Shown one piece after another: positions 53,276 through 64,000 of a stretch of DNA of 64,000 bases. The notes below the pieces were generated by a model. That model was given only the letters and a program-made list of their open reading frames with translations, was not told the DNA's origin and did not search any database. Each line of letters begins with the position of its first letter. Positions within the stretch are counted from its first letter, which is position 1. This DNA is from Myxococcales bacterium (GTDB lineage Bacteria > Myxococcota_A > UBA9160 > UBA4427), in assembly GCA_012959805.1 (NCBI GenBank), contig DUCN01000127.1, forward strand, positions 121,068-185,067, read 5' to 3'. The position numbers were made by a program, and so were the translations under genes.

Positions 53276-56200
53276 ATGATTCGTACCGCAATGCCGCCCA
53301 AGCAGGGTCTCTATGATCCGTCTCTCGAACACGATGCCTGCGGTATCGGATTCGTTGCCGATCTGAAGAAGCCGGCGAGTCATGGCATTCTCGAAAAGGC
53401 CACCGAGGTCCTCTGCCATCTGACCCATCGCGGCGCGGCGGGATCCGATGAGTTGACCGGCGACGGGGCCGGCATGCTGATCCAGACGCCTGATCGTTTT
53501 CTTCGTAAGGTGGCGGATGCCAGTGGCTTTGGTCTGCCTGATCTCGGTTCGTACGCCTCGGCACTCGTCTTTTTGGCCACCGACGCGAAGGAACGCGCCA
53601 AGCAGATTGAAACTGTCGAAGGGATCGTGGCCGCCGAAGGACAATCCGTGTTGGGTTGGCGCGAGGTGCCAACCGACCCTAGCGCGATTGGTCCGATCGC
53701 TCGAGCCGGGATGCCCGAGATCCAACAACTCTTCATTGCGGCCGCCGACGGCCTTGATCAGATGGCTTTCGAGCGGAAGCTTTACGTTATTCGCCGCCTG
53801 ATTGAGAACCGAATCGACCAACTCGATACGGCCTTTCACATCCCCTCGCTCTCGTCCAAGACCTTTCTCTATAAGGGAATGTTCCTGGCGCATCAAACCT
53901 CCGACTTCTTTCCTGACCTTCAAGACCGGGATATGGAGTCCCGCCTAGCTGTGGTTCATCAGCGCTACAGCACGAATACCTTTCCAACCTGGGATCTCGC
54001 GCAACCCTTTCGGTACCTCGCCCACAACGGTGAGATCAATACGATTCGCGGCAACCAGAATTGGATGAACGCGCGTGAAGGGACACTGCGATCCGAGCTC
54101 TTCGGTGAGGATCTGAAGAAGCTCTTTCCGGTCATGCGCGTTGGAACCAGCGATTCCGCACGCTTCGACAATGCGCTGGAGTTTCTCCATCTGGCCGGTC
54201 GAGATCTTTCCGAGGCGATACTGCTGATGATTCCCGAGGCGTGGGAGAATCAGGATGGCATGGCCGCCGATCGCCGAGCCTTCTACGAATATCATTCCTG
54301 CATGATGGAGCCCTGGGATGGGCCCGCATCGATGTGCTTCTCGAACGGAGACGGTGTTGGCGCGGTGCTGGATCGAAACGGTCTTCGCCCCTCACGCTAT
54401 GTCGTGACACACGATGGATTACTCGTGATGGGCTCCGAGGTCGGAACTCTCGAAATCAATCCCGCAGACATCGCTACGAAGGGCCGGCTCGAGCCGGGTC
54501 GGATCTTCTACGCCGACCTGGAGGAAGGCCGAATCATTGAGGATGCCGAACTGAAGGATCGCTATATCAGCCGACATCCCTACAAGACCTGGGTCGATAC
54601 CCATCAGATCGTCTTGGATGATCTCAAAGCGCCGAAGGCCGCGGCAGGCACCGGAATCGATGCGGATGCTCGACTCGCTCTACAGCAGACCTTTGGATAC
54701 TCGCTCGAAGACCTTCGATTCCTGATGGCCCCGATGGCGGCGAATGCGAAGGAGCCGCTCGGATCGATGGGAGAGGATTCAGCGCTTGCCTGCCTCTCGG
54801 ATCGGTCGCGGCTGCTCTTCCACTACTTCAAACAGAATTTTGCTCAGGTGACGAATCCTGCGATCGATTCGATTCGCGAGCGGCCGGTCATGACTCTTGA
54901 CTCGACGCTCGGCGCCGAAAAGAATTTGCTCGAGGAAACGCCGGAGCATGCGCAGCTGCTTCGGCTGCATCGCCCAGTGCTTCGCAACAGCGAACTCGCA
55001 GCGATTCAAGGGATTGATCGACCCGGCTTCAAGACTGAGACGCTCAGTACGCTCTACAACGTGTCGGAGGGTGGTGCCGGTCTTCGTCAGGCGATCGGGG
55101 ATCTCTGCACGGAGGCGAGCGCGGCCATCGAGGCGGGTGCCAACATCCTGGTTCTTTCGGATCGCGGTGTGAGTTCGGAATCGGCGCCGATTCCTGCGCT
55201 GCTCGCGACGGGCGCTGTTCATCATCATTTGATTCGCGAAAGTACGCGCACGCGATGTGGTCTGGTCGTCGAGACCGGTGAGGCTCGGGAGGTCGCGCAT
55301 TTCGCGCTGCTCGTTGGCTATGGCGCTGGTGGCATCAATCCCTATCTGGCCTTCGAGACGGTGCGTGAGCTGGTCGACGATGCGACCTATGTTCCGGCCG
55401 ATCTGGACCCGGCCACGGCAGAAGAAAATTATCTGCAGGCGATCGATCTGGGTCTTCTCAAGATCTTCGCGAAGATGGGCATCTCGACTCTTCAGAGTTA
55501 TCGCGGTGCGCAGATCTTCGAGGCGATCGGACTCAACGAAGAAGTCATCGACCTCTCCTTCATGGGTACGCATTCTCGAATATCCGGCGTCGGGCTGGAC
55601 GTCCTCGCGCAAGAAGCAGAAATGCGCCACCGCCGAGGTTTTCCGCAGGGTGCATTCGAATATCCCGAGTTGGATCCCGGTGGCCTTTATCAGTGGCGGT
55701 TGCGCGGCGAGCAGCACACGTTCAATCCGGAGTCCGTTTCGAAGCTTCAGCACGCTGTTCGCGAGGAGGATTTCGAGAGTTTCGAGCAGTACACGGCCGC
55801 CGCGAATGATGATTCTCTTCGCATGCGAACGCTTCGTGGATTGCTCGACTTCAAGTTTGATCGCGATGCCGTACCGATCGATGAGGTCGAAGAAGCGGCG
55901 ACGATCGTGGCGCGATTTTGTACCGGTGCCATGTCTTACGGATCGATCTCGGCTGAGGCACATGAAACGCTTGCGATCGCGATGAACCGACTCGGCGGGA
56001 AGAGCAATACCGGCGAAGGCGGCGAGGATCCGAAGCGGTGGACACCCGATGCAAATGGAGATTCCCGACGAAGCGCGATCAAGCAGGTGGCGTCCGGGCG
56101 ATTCGGTGTGACGAGCGCCTATCTCGTGAACGCCGATGAAATGCAGATCAAGATCGCTCAAGGTGCCAAGCCCGGTGAAGGTGGCGAACTGCCCGGTCAC

Positions 56201-57778
56201 AAGGTCGATCAGATCATTGCGGACACTCGTTATTCGACGCCGGGTGTCGGTCTCACTTCTCCGCCGCCTCATCACGACATCTACTCTATCGAAGACCTCT
56301 CGCAGCTGATTCACGATCTCAAGAACGCCAATCGAAGAGCCAATGTCAGCGTTAAGCTCGTTTCGGAAACCGGTGTCGGAACGATTGCGTCTGGTGTTTC
56401 GAAGGGGAAGGCCGATGGGATCCTGATCGCTGGCCATGACGGTGGGACCGGCGCCTCAGCCCTCACATCGATCAAGAATGCGGGTTGTCCCTGGGAAATT
56501 GGCCTGTCGGAGACCCAGCAGACCCTGGTCCAGAACGATCTTCGGGGTCGAGTTCGACTTCAGGTCGACGGCGGCTTCAAGACCGGTCGCGATGTCGTGA
56601 TTGGTGCCCTGATGGGAGCCGACGAATTCGGTTTTGCGACCGCGCCACTGGTCGCCCTGGGCTGCGTTCTCATGCGAGTGTGTCATCTGAACACCTGTCC
56701 GGTCGGTATCGCAACACAGCGGCCCGAACTCCGCGAGCGATTTGCAGGGCAGCCGGAACACGTCACGCGCTTTTTCTTTTTTGTTGCAGACCAGGTTCGC
56801 GAACTAATGGCGCAGCTCGGTTATCGGACCATGGACGAGATGATTGGTGAAGTCGACCGGCTCGAGACGCGCAAGTCGATCAATCATTGGAAGGCATCGG
56901 GTCTCGACCTCTCGGATCTGCTTTACAAGGTAGAGCTGCCCCACGACAGACGGCATACAGGCACCCAGGAGCATGGCCTCGAAAACGCGTTGGACATGAA
57001 GCTTCTCGAGCTGGCCGAACCGGCGTTGGCCAACGCCGAAAAAGTCGAGATCGAGCTCCCGGTCCGAAATATCAATCGGACCGTCGGCACGATTCTTGGA
57101 TCCGAGGTTTCGCGAAAATATGGTCTCGAGGGTTTGCCCGACGCAACGATTCGGATCGAGCTCAAAGGATCGGCGGGCCAGAGTCTGGCCGCCTGGTTGC
57201 CGAGGGGAATTCAGATACGGGTCGAGGGCGATGCCAATGACTATGTAGGCAAGGGATTGTCTGGTGGTCGCGTCATCGTACGTGCGCCATCCGAGGCGAC
57301 CTTCGAGCCGACGGAAAATATCATCGCTGGAAATGTCTTGCTCTATGGTGCAACCGGTGGAGAAGCGTTCTTTCATGGGCCTGTTGGCGAGCGATTCTGT
57401 GTTCGGAATTCCGGTGCACATGCGGTGGTCGAAGGCGTTGGCGACCACGGGTGCGAGTACATGACCGGAGGCCGCGCCATTATCCTGGGACCGACGGGCC
57501 GGAATTTTGCGGCTGGAATGAGCGGCGGAATTGCTTACGTTCTTGATGAAGACGGAAATTTTTCAGGTCGGTTGAATGCCTTGGCCGCGGTCGATCTCGA
57601 ATCTCTCGACGCGAAAGATGTCGAGTACGTCCAGAACATGCTCAGGAAACACTTCGAATTTACACGTAGTCGCCGCGCAGACGACATCCTGCGAAAGTGG
57701 GAGACCTTTGCACCGAAATTCGTAAAAGTCTTTCCGCAGGAATACCGCGCAGCGCTCGAAGGCATGAGCAACTCGTAG
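53276..57778 (+). CDS. gltB: Glutamate synthase (NADPH), large chain
   Basis: 1500 residues, standard length. The glutaminase nucleophile is C22 in [13 protein letters not shown] after a short propeptide; ATG 53291 is an alternative start. Order: class II amidotransferase domain (~22-430), central domain, FMN-binding synthase domain with [13 protein letters not shown] and the loop [20 protein letters not shown], a 3Fe-4S cluster Cys set at ~1130-1141 ([15 protein letters not shown]), and the C-terminal beta-helix ([17 protein letters not shown]). It moves the amide of glutamine to 2-oxoglutarate. gltD follows at once. Confidence 0.97.
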   Translation: MIRTAMPPKQGLYDPSLEHDACGIGFVADLKKPASHGILEKATEVLCHLTHRGAAGSDELTGDGAGMLIQTPDRFLRKVADASGFGLPDLGSYASALVFLATDAKERAKQIETVEGIVAAEGQSVLGWREVPTDPSAIGPIARAGMPEIQQLFIAAADGLDQMAFERKLYVIRRLIENRIDQLDTAFHIPSLSSKTFLYKGMFLAHQTSDFFPDLQDRDMESRLAVVHQRYSTNTFPTWDLAQPFRYLAHNGEINTIRGNQNWMNAREGTLRSELFGEDLKKLFPVMRVGTSDSARFDNALEFLHLAGRDLSEAILLMIPEAWENQDGMAADRRAFYEYHSCMMEPWDGPASMCFSNGDGVGAVLDRNGLRPSRYVVTHDGLLVMGSEVGTLEINPADIATKGRLEPGRIFYADLEEGRIIEDAELKDRYISRHPYKTWVDTHQIVLDDLKAPKAAAGTGIDADARLALQQTFGYSLEDLRFLMAPMAANAKEPLGSMGEDSALACLSDRSRLLFHYFKQNFAQVTNPAIDSIRERPVMTLDSTLGAEKNLLEETPEHAQLLRLHRPVLRNSELAAIQGIDRPGFKTETLSTLYNVSEGGAGLRQAIGDLCTEASAAIEAGANILVLSDRGVSSESAPIPALLATGAVHHHLIRESTRTRCGLVVETGEAREVAHFALLVGYGAGGINPYLAFETVRELVDDATYVPADLDPATAEENYLQAIDLGLLKIFAKMGISTLQSYRGAQIFEAIGLNEEVIDLSFMGTHSRISGVGLDVLAQEAEMRHRRGFPQGAFEYPELDPGGLYQWRLRGEQHTFNPESVSKLQHAVREEDFESFEQYTAAANDDSLRMRTLRGLLDFKFDRDAVPIDEVEEAATIVARFCTGAMSYGSISAEAHETLAIAMNRLGGKSNTGEGGEDPKRWTPDANGDSRRSAIKQVASGRFGVTSAYLVNADEMQIKIAQGAKPGEGGELPGHKVDQIIADTRYSTPGVGLTSPPPHHDIYSIEDLSQLIHDLKNANRRANVSVKLVSETGVGTIASGVSKGKADGILIAGHDGGTGASALTSIKNAGCPWEIGLSETQQTLVQNDLRGRVRLQVDGGFKTGRDVVIGALMGADEFGFATAPLVALGCVLMRVCHLNTCPVGIATQRPELRERFAGQPEHVTRFFFFVADQVRELMAQLGYRTMDEMIGEVDRLETRKSINHWKASGLDLSDLLYKVELPHDRRHTGTQEHGLENALDMKLLELAEPALANAEKVEIELPVRNINRTVGTILGSEVSRKYGLEGLPDATIRIELKGSAGQSLAAWLPRGIQIRVEGDANDYVGKGLSGGRVIVRAPSEATFEPTENIIAGNVLLYGATGGEAFFHGPVGERFCVRNSGAHAVVEGVGDHGCEYMTGGRAIILGPTGRNFAAGMSGGIAYVLDEDGNFSGRLNALAAVDLESLDAKDVEYVQNMLRKHFEFTRSRRADDILRKWETFAPKFVKVFPQEYRAALEGMSNS

Positions 57779-57851
57779 TCCACTCGCAGTGAAAGCCCGA
57801 CCGACGCCTAATGGCGCCCCCGAAGTTCCCAGCATCGAGGCAAGAGACTCA

Positions 57852-59342
57852 ATGGCAAATCCGACCGGTTTTTTAGAGACGAAGAGGCAAGGTCTGAGCT
57901 ACCGCCCGGCCGATGATCGCACCAAGGATTTTGATCAGGTCGCGCAGCCGATCCCGGACGAGACTCTGAAGGCTCAGGCCGCACGTTGTATGGATTGTGG
58001 TGTTCCATTCTGTAGCAATCCGAATAATGGCCGTGGAGGCTGTCCGCTCGGCAATATTATCCCCGACTGGAACGACCTGGTCTATCGCGATAAATGGGAA
58101 GACGCGATCGCTCGATTGCATTCGACGAACAACTTTCCGGAGTTCACGGGATCGATCTGCCCGGCGCCCTGCGAGTCTGGATGTGTTCTCGGTATCAACG
58201 ATGACCCGGTCACGATCAAGAACATCGAACTCAAGATCGTGAACCATGCCTGGGAAAGTGGTCACATCAAGGCGGTCGTCCCCGAGAAACGGTCGGGCCG
58301 CAGCGTTGCCGTGGTGGGTTCGGGACCGGCCGGCCTTGCCGCTGCACAACAGCTTTGTCGCGCCGGTCATACCGTCACTGTCTTTGAAAAGAACGATCGC
58401 GTCGGTGGTCTTCTCCGCTACGGAATTCCCAATTTCAAAATGGAGAAGTGGATCATCGATCGGCGTCTCGAACAGATGAAGGAAGAGGGCGTGTCTTTCC
58501 AGACAGGCGTTGCAGTCGGACAGGATCTGACCGTCGCCGATCTGCGGAAGAATTTCGATGCGGTCTTGCTTTGTATGGGCTCGGAGTCGCCACGTGACTT
58601 GCCGGTCGAGGGGCGCGAACTCGGCGGTGTTCATTTCGCCATGGATTTCCTTCCACAGGCGACGAAGCGTGTACTCGGCGATGACCTGCCAGCCGAGGAT
58701 GATATTTTGGCACGCGGAAAGCATGTCATCGTACTCGGGGGCGGGGATACCGGATCCGATTGCGTTGGAACGAGCTTGCGCCAGGGGGCGGCCTCCGTCA
58801 CTTCGATTGAACTCTTGGAAGAGCCGCCCACCGGTACCAATCCAGGAACGCCATGGCCGATGTGGCCCGTGATTGCTCGGAGTTCGAGTTCGCACGATGA
58901 AGGCGGTGAGCGTAAGTTCGCGATGATGACCAAAAAGTTTTCGGGGGGAAATGGCCGCGTCGGAAGCTTGCACGGCATCGAAATTCGATTTGGTGATCCG
59001 GACGAATCTGGTCGACCCGTCATCGAAGAGTTGCCGGGGACTGAGTTCGAACTCAAAGCAGATCTGGTCTTGCTCGCTCTTGGCTTTCTCGGTCCTGTTC
59101 AGGCCGGGTTGATCAAGGATCTGGGATTGAAACTCGATCCACGAGGCAACGTTGACGCCGCGCAGAACGACTTCAAGACGTCGGAGCCGGGTGTATTCGC
59201 CGCAGGCGACTGTCGCCGCGGCCAGAGTCTCGTCGTGTGGGCGCAGTGGGAAGGACGCGAGGCAGCCCGATCCGTCGATCAGTACCTCTCCGGCGAAACA
59301 CGCCTACAACAGCGGAGTTCTCCCGGTCATTTCCCCGGCTAG
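57852..59342 (+). CDS. gltD: Glutamate synthase, small chain
   Basis: 496 residues from ATG 57852; a GTG at 57789 would add 21 unconserved residues. The N-terminal Cys motifs CMDCGVPFC and GCPLGNIIPDWNDL, with CPAPCESGCVLGI, hold the two 4Fe-4S clusters. FAD-binding VAVVGSGPAGLAAAQQLCRAG and NADPH-binding VIVLGGGDTGSDCVG are intact. It passes electrons from NAD(P)H to GltB. 73 bases separate it from gltB. Confidence 0.97.
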   Translation: MANPTGFLETKRQGLSYRPADDRTKDFDQVAQPIPDETLKAQAARCMDCGVPFCSNPNNGRGGCPLGNIIPDWNDLVYRDKWEDAIARLHSTNNFPEFTGSICPAPCESGCVLGINDDPVTIKNIELKIVNHAWESGHIKAVVPEKRSGRSVAVVGSGPAGLAAAQQLCRAGHTVTVFEKNDRVGGLLRYGIPNFKMEKWIIDRRLEQMKEEGVSFQTGVAVGQDLTVADLRKNFDAVLLCMGSESPRDLPVEGRELGGVHFAMDFLPQATKRVLGDDLPAEDDILARGKHVIVLGGGDTGSDCVGTSLRQGAASVTSIELLEEPPTGTNPGTPWPMWPVIARSSSSHDEGGERKFAMMTKKFSGGNGRVGSLHGIEIRFGDPDESGRPVIEELPGTEFELKADLVLLALGFLGPVQAGLIKDLGLKLDPRGNVDAAQNDFKTSEPGVFAAGDCRRGQSLVVWAQWEGREAARSVDQYLSGETRLQQRSSPGHFPG

Positions 59343-59601
59343 TCCTTCGTCGCGGCATCCTCGTTATCTGGAGTCGATGCTGGAAGCCAACGCAACGATC
59401 GTGGTTGTGTTGGTGGCCTGAATAGCCGGTGCGGCGAACACTGCGGGTCACGAGCATGATTGTCGTTTTGAGAGACGTGAGAGCACTGCTCGACACAGGC
59501 GTAGATTTCCCAGGTTCCGGGGCAAGATCGATGCCGAATACTAAGGCGACCGCTTGGGAAATGCGTGCACTGATCCTCGCATGATCGTGTAGTCTACTTG
59601 C

Positions 59602-59913
59602 ATGAATACCGGAAGTCGCAGCGACGAAGAAACGTCGCGGGTCGGTCCATACGATTTTGATCGCCTCGAACGGTCCGTCGAATTTCTGATCCAAGAACAC
59701 GAACGACTCACCGGCGAGCGTGAAGAACTCGTTTCGGAACTCGTCGATCGCGAACATCGAATCGCGAAGCTCGAGAGTCAACTTGCAACGGAACAGCGCA
59801 AGCGAGTCACTGCAGCCGAAGGCGTCGACAAGATTCTCAACCGACTCGAACAACTCCGCACTGTCGTTGCGGTCAACACCTCCAACACCTCCAACACAGG
59901 AGGCGGTTCATGA
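59602..59913 (+). CDS. Small coiled-coil protein, ZapB-like (putative)
   Basis: 103 residues from ATG 59602. One continuous heptad-rich helix (~18-90: DFDRLERSVEFLIQEHERLT ... LNRLEQLRTVV), then a polar NTSNTSNTGGGS tail. Position directly before zapA with ATGA overlap matches small ZapB/TIGR02449-type coiled-coil genes seen upstream of zapA in other proteobacteria. It probably supports the Z-ring with ZapA. Sequence identity alone could not prove this. TAGTCT at 59590-59595 lies six bases before the ATG. Confidence 0.65.
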   Translation: MNTGSRSDEETSRVGPYDFDRLERSVEFLIQEHERLTGEREELVSELVDREHRIAKLESQLATEQRKRVTAAEGVDKILNRLEQLRTVVAVNTSNTSNTGGGS

Positions 59914-60407
59914 GCAAGAGTTCTGTCGCCGTCCGAATAGCAGGACACGAATACAAGATATTGACCGAAGGCGATGGTGACGATCTTCGACGAATCGCAC
60001 GAGATGTAGACCGTGCGATGAAGCGCGTGCGGGACCGAACCGGAACCATCGACACGCTGGATGTCGCCGTCTTGACCTGCCTCAACCTGGCGCGAGAGAT
60101 CATCGAGTTAAAGAATCGACCGACCGAAGTAGCCTCGGATGAGCGACTGCGTAGTCTGATCGGTCGCGTAGAAGAGCTGCTTCCAGAAGCATTGATCGCG
60201 GCGACCGATAGGGAGCCGACGGAGAGCGCAGACGCGACCCATAAACAGACTTCATCGCCGTCGCAGACAGCGCGCACGCTTGATCTTCCGAGCGTTGAAG
60301 CGTTACGCGATCGGTTGAGTTCTAGGTCTCCTGCCGCGGATGATCACCCGGGTGGGTCGATGCCTGAGCCGCGAGTTGCCGCGGGTGGACGCGACCGCGC
60401 TTCCTAG
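59910..60407 (+). CDS. zapA: Cell division protein ZapA
   Basis: 165 residues from ATG 59910 (ATGA). The N-terminal SSVAVRIAGHEYKILTEGDG and the DTLDVAVLTCLNLAREIIEL helix are typical of ZapA, which cross-links FtsZ filaments. The tail after ~100 (Thr/Ser/Ala/Pro-rich) is longer than in enteric ZapA and looks disordered. It lies 36 bases before a 5-formyl-THF cyclo-ligase gene, the usual order, but with no room for a 6S RNA gene. Confidence 0.9.
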   Translation: MSKSSVAVRIAGHEYKILTEGDGDDLRRIARDVDRAMKRVRDRTGTIDTLDVAVLTCLNLAREIIELKNRPTEVASDERLRSLIGRVEELLPEALIAATDREPTESADATHKQTSSPSQTARTLDLPSVEALRDRLSSRSPAADDHPGGSMPEPRVAAGGRDRAS

Positions 60408-60443
60408 CGAAGTGCCGACAGGTGCCGCATTTCACATTCCATC

Positions 60444-61031
60444 ATGTCCACTATGGATACAGAGAAGCAGGCCTTACGACAGGCCATGAAGCAGACTCTC
60501 CGCGCACTTCCGTCCACGGCGGCGGGTTGCGTGGGAGAAGCCGTCGCGGAGCATCTTTCGAGTTCTCGAGAATGGCAGCACGCTAATTGTGTGGCGCTCT
60601 TCTCGACTCTGGCCGGAGAGATCGAGACCGCTCCCGTCGTTCGTTTGGCTCAGCGAGACGGCAAGCGACTGTATTTTCCGCGCATGATCCCCGGCTTCTC
60701 GCTCGAGTTCCTTCATGTTTCGGATATGGGGTCGATGGTTAATGGGCGTTACCGTGTGCTGGAACCGGTTCGCGAATCCGAATCCAAAGCGCTGACTTCC
60801 GATGGGCTGATTCTGGTACCGGGGATGGCCTTCGACCGGAAAGGTGGACGCCTCGGTCGCGGAGCGGGCTACTATGATCGGGCGCTCGCTGGTTTTGATC
60901 GCGACGCCGATCGAATCCAACTCGTCGGTGTCTGCTTTTCGGTTCAGCTGATCGACGCGGTACCGATGACATCAGCGGATGTGCTCATGGACCGCGTGCT
61001 AACTCAAGATGGCTTCTGCGTGACCGATTGA
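60444..61031 (+). CDS. 5-formyltetrahydrofolate cyclo-ligase
   Basis: 195 residues. It converts 5-formyl-THF to 5,10-methenyl-THF with ATP. Signatures: LYFPRMIPGFSLEFLHV, LILVPGMAFDRKGGRLGRGAGYYDR (the phosphate/folate loop) and VGVCFSVQLIDAVPMTSADV. The start may be ATG 60444 or ATG 60453. Also known as ygfA or fau. Confidence 0.95.
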   Translation: MSTMDTEKQALRQAMKQTLRALPSTAAGCVGEAVAEHLSSSREWQHANCVALFSTLAGEIETAPVVRLAQRDGKRLYFPRMIPGFSLEFLHVSDMGSMVNGRYRVLEPVRESESKALTSDGLILVPGMAFDRKGGRLGRGAGYYDRALAGFDRDADRIQLVGVCFSVQLIDAVPMTSADVLMDRVLTQDGFCVTD

Positions 61032-61119
61032 AATCGTGGGTCGCTGACACAGGTTGCGCTAAATCGGGGTCAGTGGAGTTCTGATTCGGAATGGCCGGTT
61101 CGAGGGAGTTTGGGTCGCA

Positions 61120-62355
61120 ATGACAGATGCGCAGCGAAGTCGGGAAGTCGAGCGCCAGCTCGAGATCATGCGCGAGGGCGCGGTCGAATTCTATGGTGAG
61201 GAGGAATTCACAAAGCGCCTTGCGCTGTGCCTAAAAGAGGGTCGACCTCTGCGCGTCAAGCTTGGCATGGATCCTTCCTCTGCCGATCTGCATCTTGGAC
61301 ACAGCGTGGTATTGATGAAGCTCCGGAAATTTCAGGAGCTCGGGCATACGCCCATCTTCTTGATCGGTGACTTTACGGCGCGTATCGGGGATCCATCCGG
61401 GCGAAACAAGACGCGGCCGGCGTTGGATGTCGAGCAGATCCAGCAGAATGCGAAGACCTACGTCGCGCAGGTTGCGAAGATGCTGGATGTCCGTTCGGTC
61501 GAGGTTCGTTTCAATAGCGAATGGATGGATTCGATGGCGCCGAGTGACTTCGTGCGTCTCTGCTCTCAGGCAACGGTTGCTCGAATGCTCGAGCGCGATG
61601 ACTTCGCAAAGCGCTACGCCGCCGAGATTCCGATCTTCGTCCACGAATTCCTCTACCCGTTCGTTCAGGCCTACGATTCTGTTGCGCTCGAGGCTGACGT
61701 CGAATTGGGCGGTACAGACCAGACGTTCAACCTATTGATGGGGCGTGAGGTTCAGCGCAGCTATGGGCGGGAGCCGCAGGCCGTCATCACGCACCCGCTG
61801 CTGGTTGGCCTCGACGGTCATGAGAAGATGAGCAAGAGCCTCGGGAACAGCGTCGGGATCACGGACGACGCCGTGTCTATGTACGGCAAAGTGATGAGCA
61901 TCCCGGATGAGGCGATGGGAGAGTGGTGTAGGTTGCTTTCAGCCGGTGAGTGGGGGCGCCTGGTGACGGATCTTTCGCGCCTGGGAGAGGGGGAGGGCGA
62001 CCCGATGTCCCTGAAACACGCGTTGGCGGCCCATATCGTGACTCGAATACATGGAGAAGAGGCTGCAGGGGGCGCTCAGGCCCAATTCAGGAGCGTCGTG
62101 CAGCGCAAGGAAGTGCCAGATGACGTTCCCAGCGTCGAGATTGGAATGGGAGGCCGAGAGCCGTTCAAGCTCTTTGAAGTGTTGGTCGAAGCGAAACTCG
62201 CGCCCAGCAAGAGCGAGGCGCGACGTCTCGTCAAACAGGGCGCAGTCTCAATCGATCGTGAGCGGGTGACGGACCCGATGAAGGTCCTTAAATTAGAGGA
62301 TGTGCTCATTCAAGTGGGGAAGCGGCGTTTTGCTCGGGTCAAATTCATGACTTGA
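61120..62355 (+). CDS. tyrS: Tyrosyl-tRNA synthetase
   Basis: 411 residues from ATG 61120. Class I motifs DLHLGHS (HIGH-type) and KMSKS, tyrosine pocket residues in [13 protein letters not shown], and a C-terminal S4 RNA-binding domain ([20 protein letters not shown]). The KMSKS form and the [15 protein letters not shown] start mark the TyrZ/long-insert group common outside enterics. It is followed by a T8 run (62372-62379) without an obvious stem, then the rRNA leader. Confidence 0.97.
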   Translation: MTDAQRSREVERQLEIMREGAVEFYGEEEFTKRLALCLKEGRPLRVKLGMDPSSADLHLGHSVVLMKLRKFQELGHTPIFLIGDFTARIGDPSGRNKTRPALDVEQIQQNAKTYVAQVAKMLDVRSVEVRFNSEWMDSMAPSDFVRLCSQATVARMLERDDFAKRYAAEIPIFVHEFLYPFVQAYDSVALEADVELGGTDQTFNLLMGREVQRSYGREPQAVITHPLLVGLDGHEKMSKSLGNSVGITDDAVSMYGKVMSIPDEAMGEWCRLLSAGEWGRLVTDLSRLGEGEGDPMSLKHALAAHIVTRIHGEEAAGGAQAQFRSVVQRKEVPDDVPSVEIGMGGREPFKLFEVLVEAKLAPSKSEARRLVKQGAVSIDRERVTDPMKVLKLEDVLIQVGKRRFARVKFMT

Positions 62356-62693
62356 AACCCAGATATCGGCCTTTTTTTTCCCGAAATGCAAAAAACCCTC
62401 TAGGGGCGCTAGAAAGCCTCTTGACCGGCAAGCTGCCCTCACGTAAGTTCCGGCGCCCGTCGCGGAGACCACTCGCGGGGGATTTCCTGACCACTGAGAG
62501 CCCAACCGAAGATGCTTCGTCGAGATCTGAGGGGATAGCCTGGGGTTTGGGGAAAACAAATGTAGAAACATGGAAGTTGGTTGGTCAAAGTTAGATAGCA
62601 AGAGTAAGCAACAAGAATAATGGCGACGCAGGACCGGTCGCTTAGTGATGGATCGTCTGCAGGAATTCCTAACAAGTTCCTTGGGCCTCGGTC

Positions 62694-62713
62694 GCTCTTT
62701 GAAAATTGAATAG
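62694..62713 (+). promoter_or_regulatory. boxA-like antitermination element in the 16S leader
   Basis: GCTCTTTGAAAATTGAATAG, close to the common leader motif (boxA consensus TGCTCTTTAACA). It would bind NusB-NusE and protect the long rRNA transcript from Rho. Located ~160 bases before mature 16S, the usual distance. Confidence 0.75.
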
Positions 62714-62788
62714 CGTGTGGTCCGCCAAGTCAGGGATGCCTGGCAAAGCGGATCGAGACAACAGATACATGTCCCCTTGCAGCAGGTT

Positions 62789-62802
62789 CCTTCGCAAGAA
62801 GG
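62789..62802 (+). other. GNRA-capped hairpin in the pre-16S leader
   Basis: CCTTC-GCAA-GAAGG, extendable across a small internal bulge by GG/CC. A stable leader stem, perhaps part of the pre-16S folding or processing structure. Confidence 0.5.
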
Positions 62803-62871
62803 TCCAGTTGCTCGCGAACATGACGGGTCTTGAGACAAAGCAATTTGTTTCTAGGTCTGTCAGCCAAATTT

Positions 62872-64000
<1,129 letters not shown>

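Larger units (their letters stand above)
62356..62871 (+). other. rRNA operon promoter and leader region
   Basis: About 516 bases between tyrS and 16S with no gene. TTGACC (62421-62426), 17-base spacer, TAAGTT (62444-62449) is a possible but weak P1-type promoter. The stretch from ~62540 to 62640 is AT-rich and purine-rich, as in rRNA upstream regions. A boxA-like element and a GNRA hairpin are listed separately. Confidence 0.55.

Noticed and set aside
52956..53672. Minus-strand frame in the gltB leader
   Set aside because: Most of it overlaps the gltB N-terminus antisense and the leader part has no recognisable domain.
54779..56437. A 552-codon open frame antisense to gltB
   Set aside because: It is the reverse shadow of a high-GC conserved gene; the sense frame shows all GltB motifs and the antisense product has none.
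62356..62420. T8 run after tyrS as an intrinsic terminator
   Set aside because: No stable stem directly precedes the T-run, so I did not list it as a terminator.

Overview
The window comes from the chromosome of a Gram-negative (diderm, LPS-making) bacterium with moderately high GC. Several features point to a deltaproteobacterial-grade lineage (Myxococcota / Desulfobacterota / Binatota type): LpxI rather than LpxH, a BamA with an extra N-terminal periplasmic domain, a Gfo/Idh/MocA oxidoreductase inside the lipid A operon, and DUF4388 and RemA-type genes. This placement is inference from gene content. The partial 16S rRNA gene at 62872-64000 would settle it. Nearly everything is chromosomal core. 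I see no phage, insertion sequence, CRISPR array or tRNA gene.

Layout. 1-1.5 kb: end of lptE, then holA, and convergent rpsT. 1.7-7.9 kb: a TPR/zinc-ribbon membrane protein and a DUF4388 protein (an unfamiliar pair), then phoH, ybeY and lnt. 8-11.8 kb: prfB with its programmed +1 frameshift, a LolC/E permease with an unusual multi-spanning N-terminal extension, and lolD. 12.1-30.9 kb: a long envelope block: bamA, skp, lpxA, lpxI, a GnnA-like oxidoreductase, lpxB, waaA and lpxK on +; a Kdo-kinase-like gene and one LptF/G permease on -; then two heptosyltransferases, a GT2 enzyme, the heptose-7-phosphate kinase, yicC, remA and gmk on +. 31-34.5 kb: bifunctional Rel/SpoT, a WaaE-like transferase, and the wreck of a GT4 glycosyltransferase ending in a terminator. 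34.5-39.2 kb (-): purM, an unassigned FAD protein and msbA. 39.4-45 kb: a small glycosyltransferase, a heterodimeric ABC exporter with one degenerate ATP site, and a decayed aldehyde dehydrogenase. 45.5-52.8 kb: smc, ftsY, glpK and a glycerophosphodiesterase. 53-62.4 kb: gltB, gltD, a ZapB-like coiled-coil gene, zapA, a 5-formyl-THF cyclo-ligase and tyrS. 62.4-64 kb: rRNA leader and the first part of a 16S gene.

The main theme is envelope biogenesis. LpxA, LpxI, LpxB, LpxK, WaaA and the Kdo kinase build the Kdo-lipid A core. WaaC, WaaF, HldE1 and GT2 enzymes extend it with heptose and other sugars. MsbA and LptF/G move it, BamA and Skp assemble outer-membrane proteins, and Lnt, LolC/E and LolD handle lipoproteins. 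Genes are packed with many 4-base start/stop overlaps, and several starts are GTG or TTG; phoH appears to start at CTG. purM and ftsY have promoter -10 boxes so close to the start codon that leaderless mRNAs are likely.

Nothing here is a clear-cut new defence or mobile system. The most interesting leads are the TPR/zinc-ribbon + DUF4388 pair, the LolC/E extension, the LpxA + GnnA-like arrangement without GnnB, the asymmetric ABC pair, the CTG start, and the two pseudogenes.
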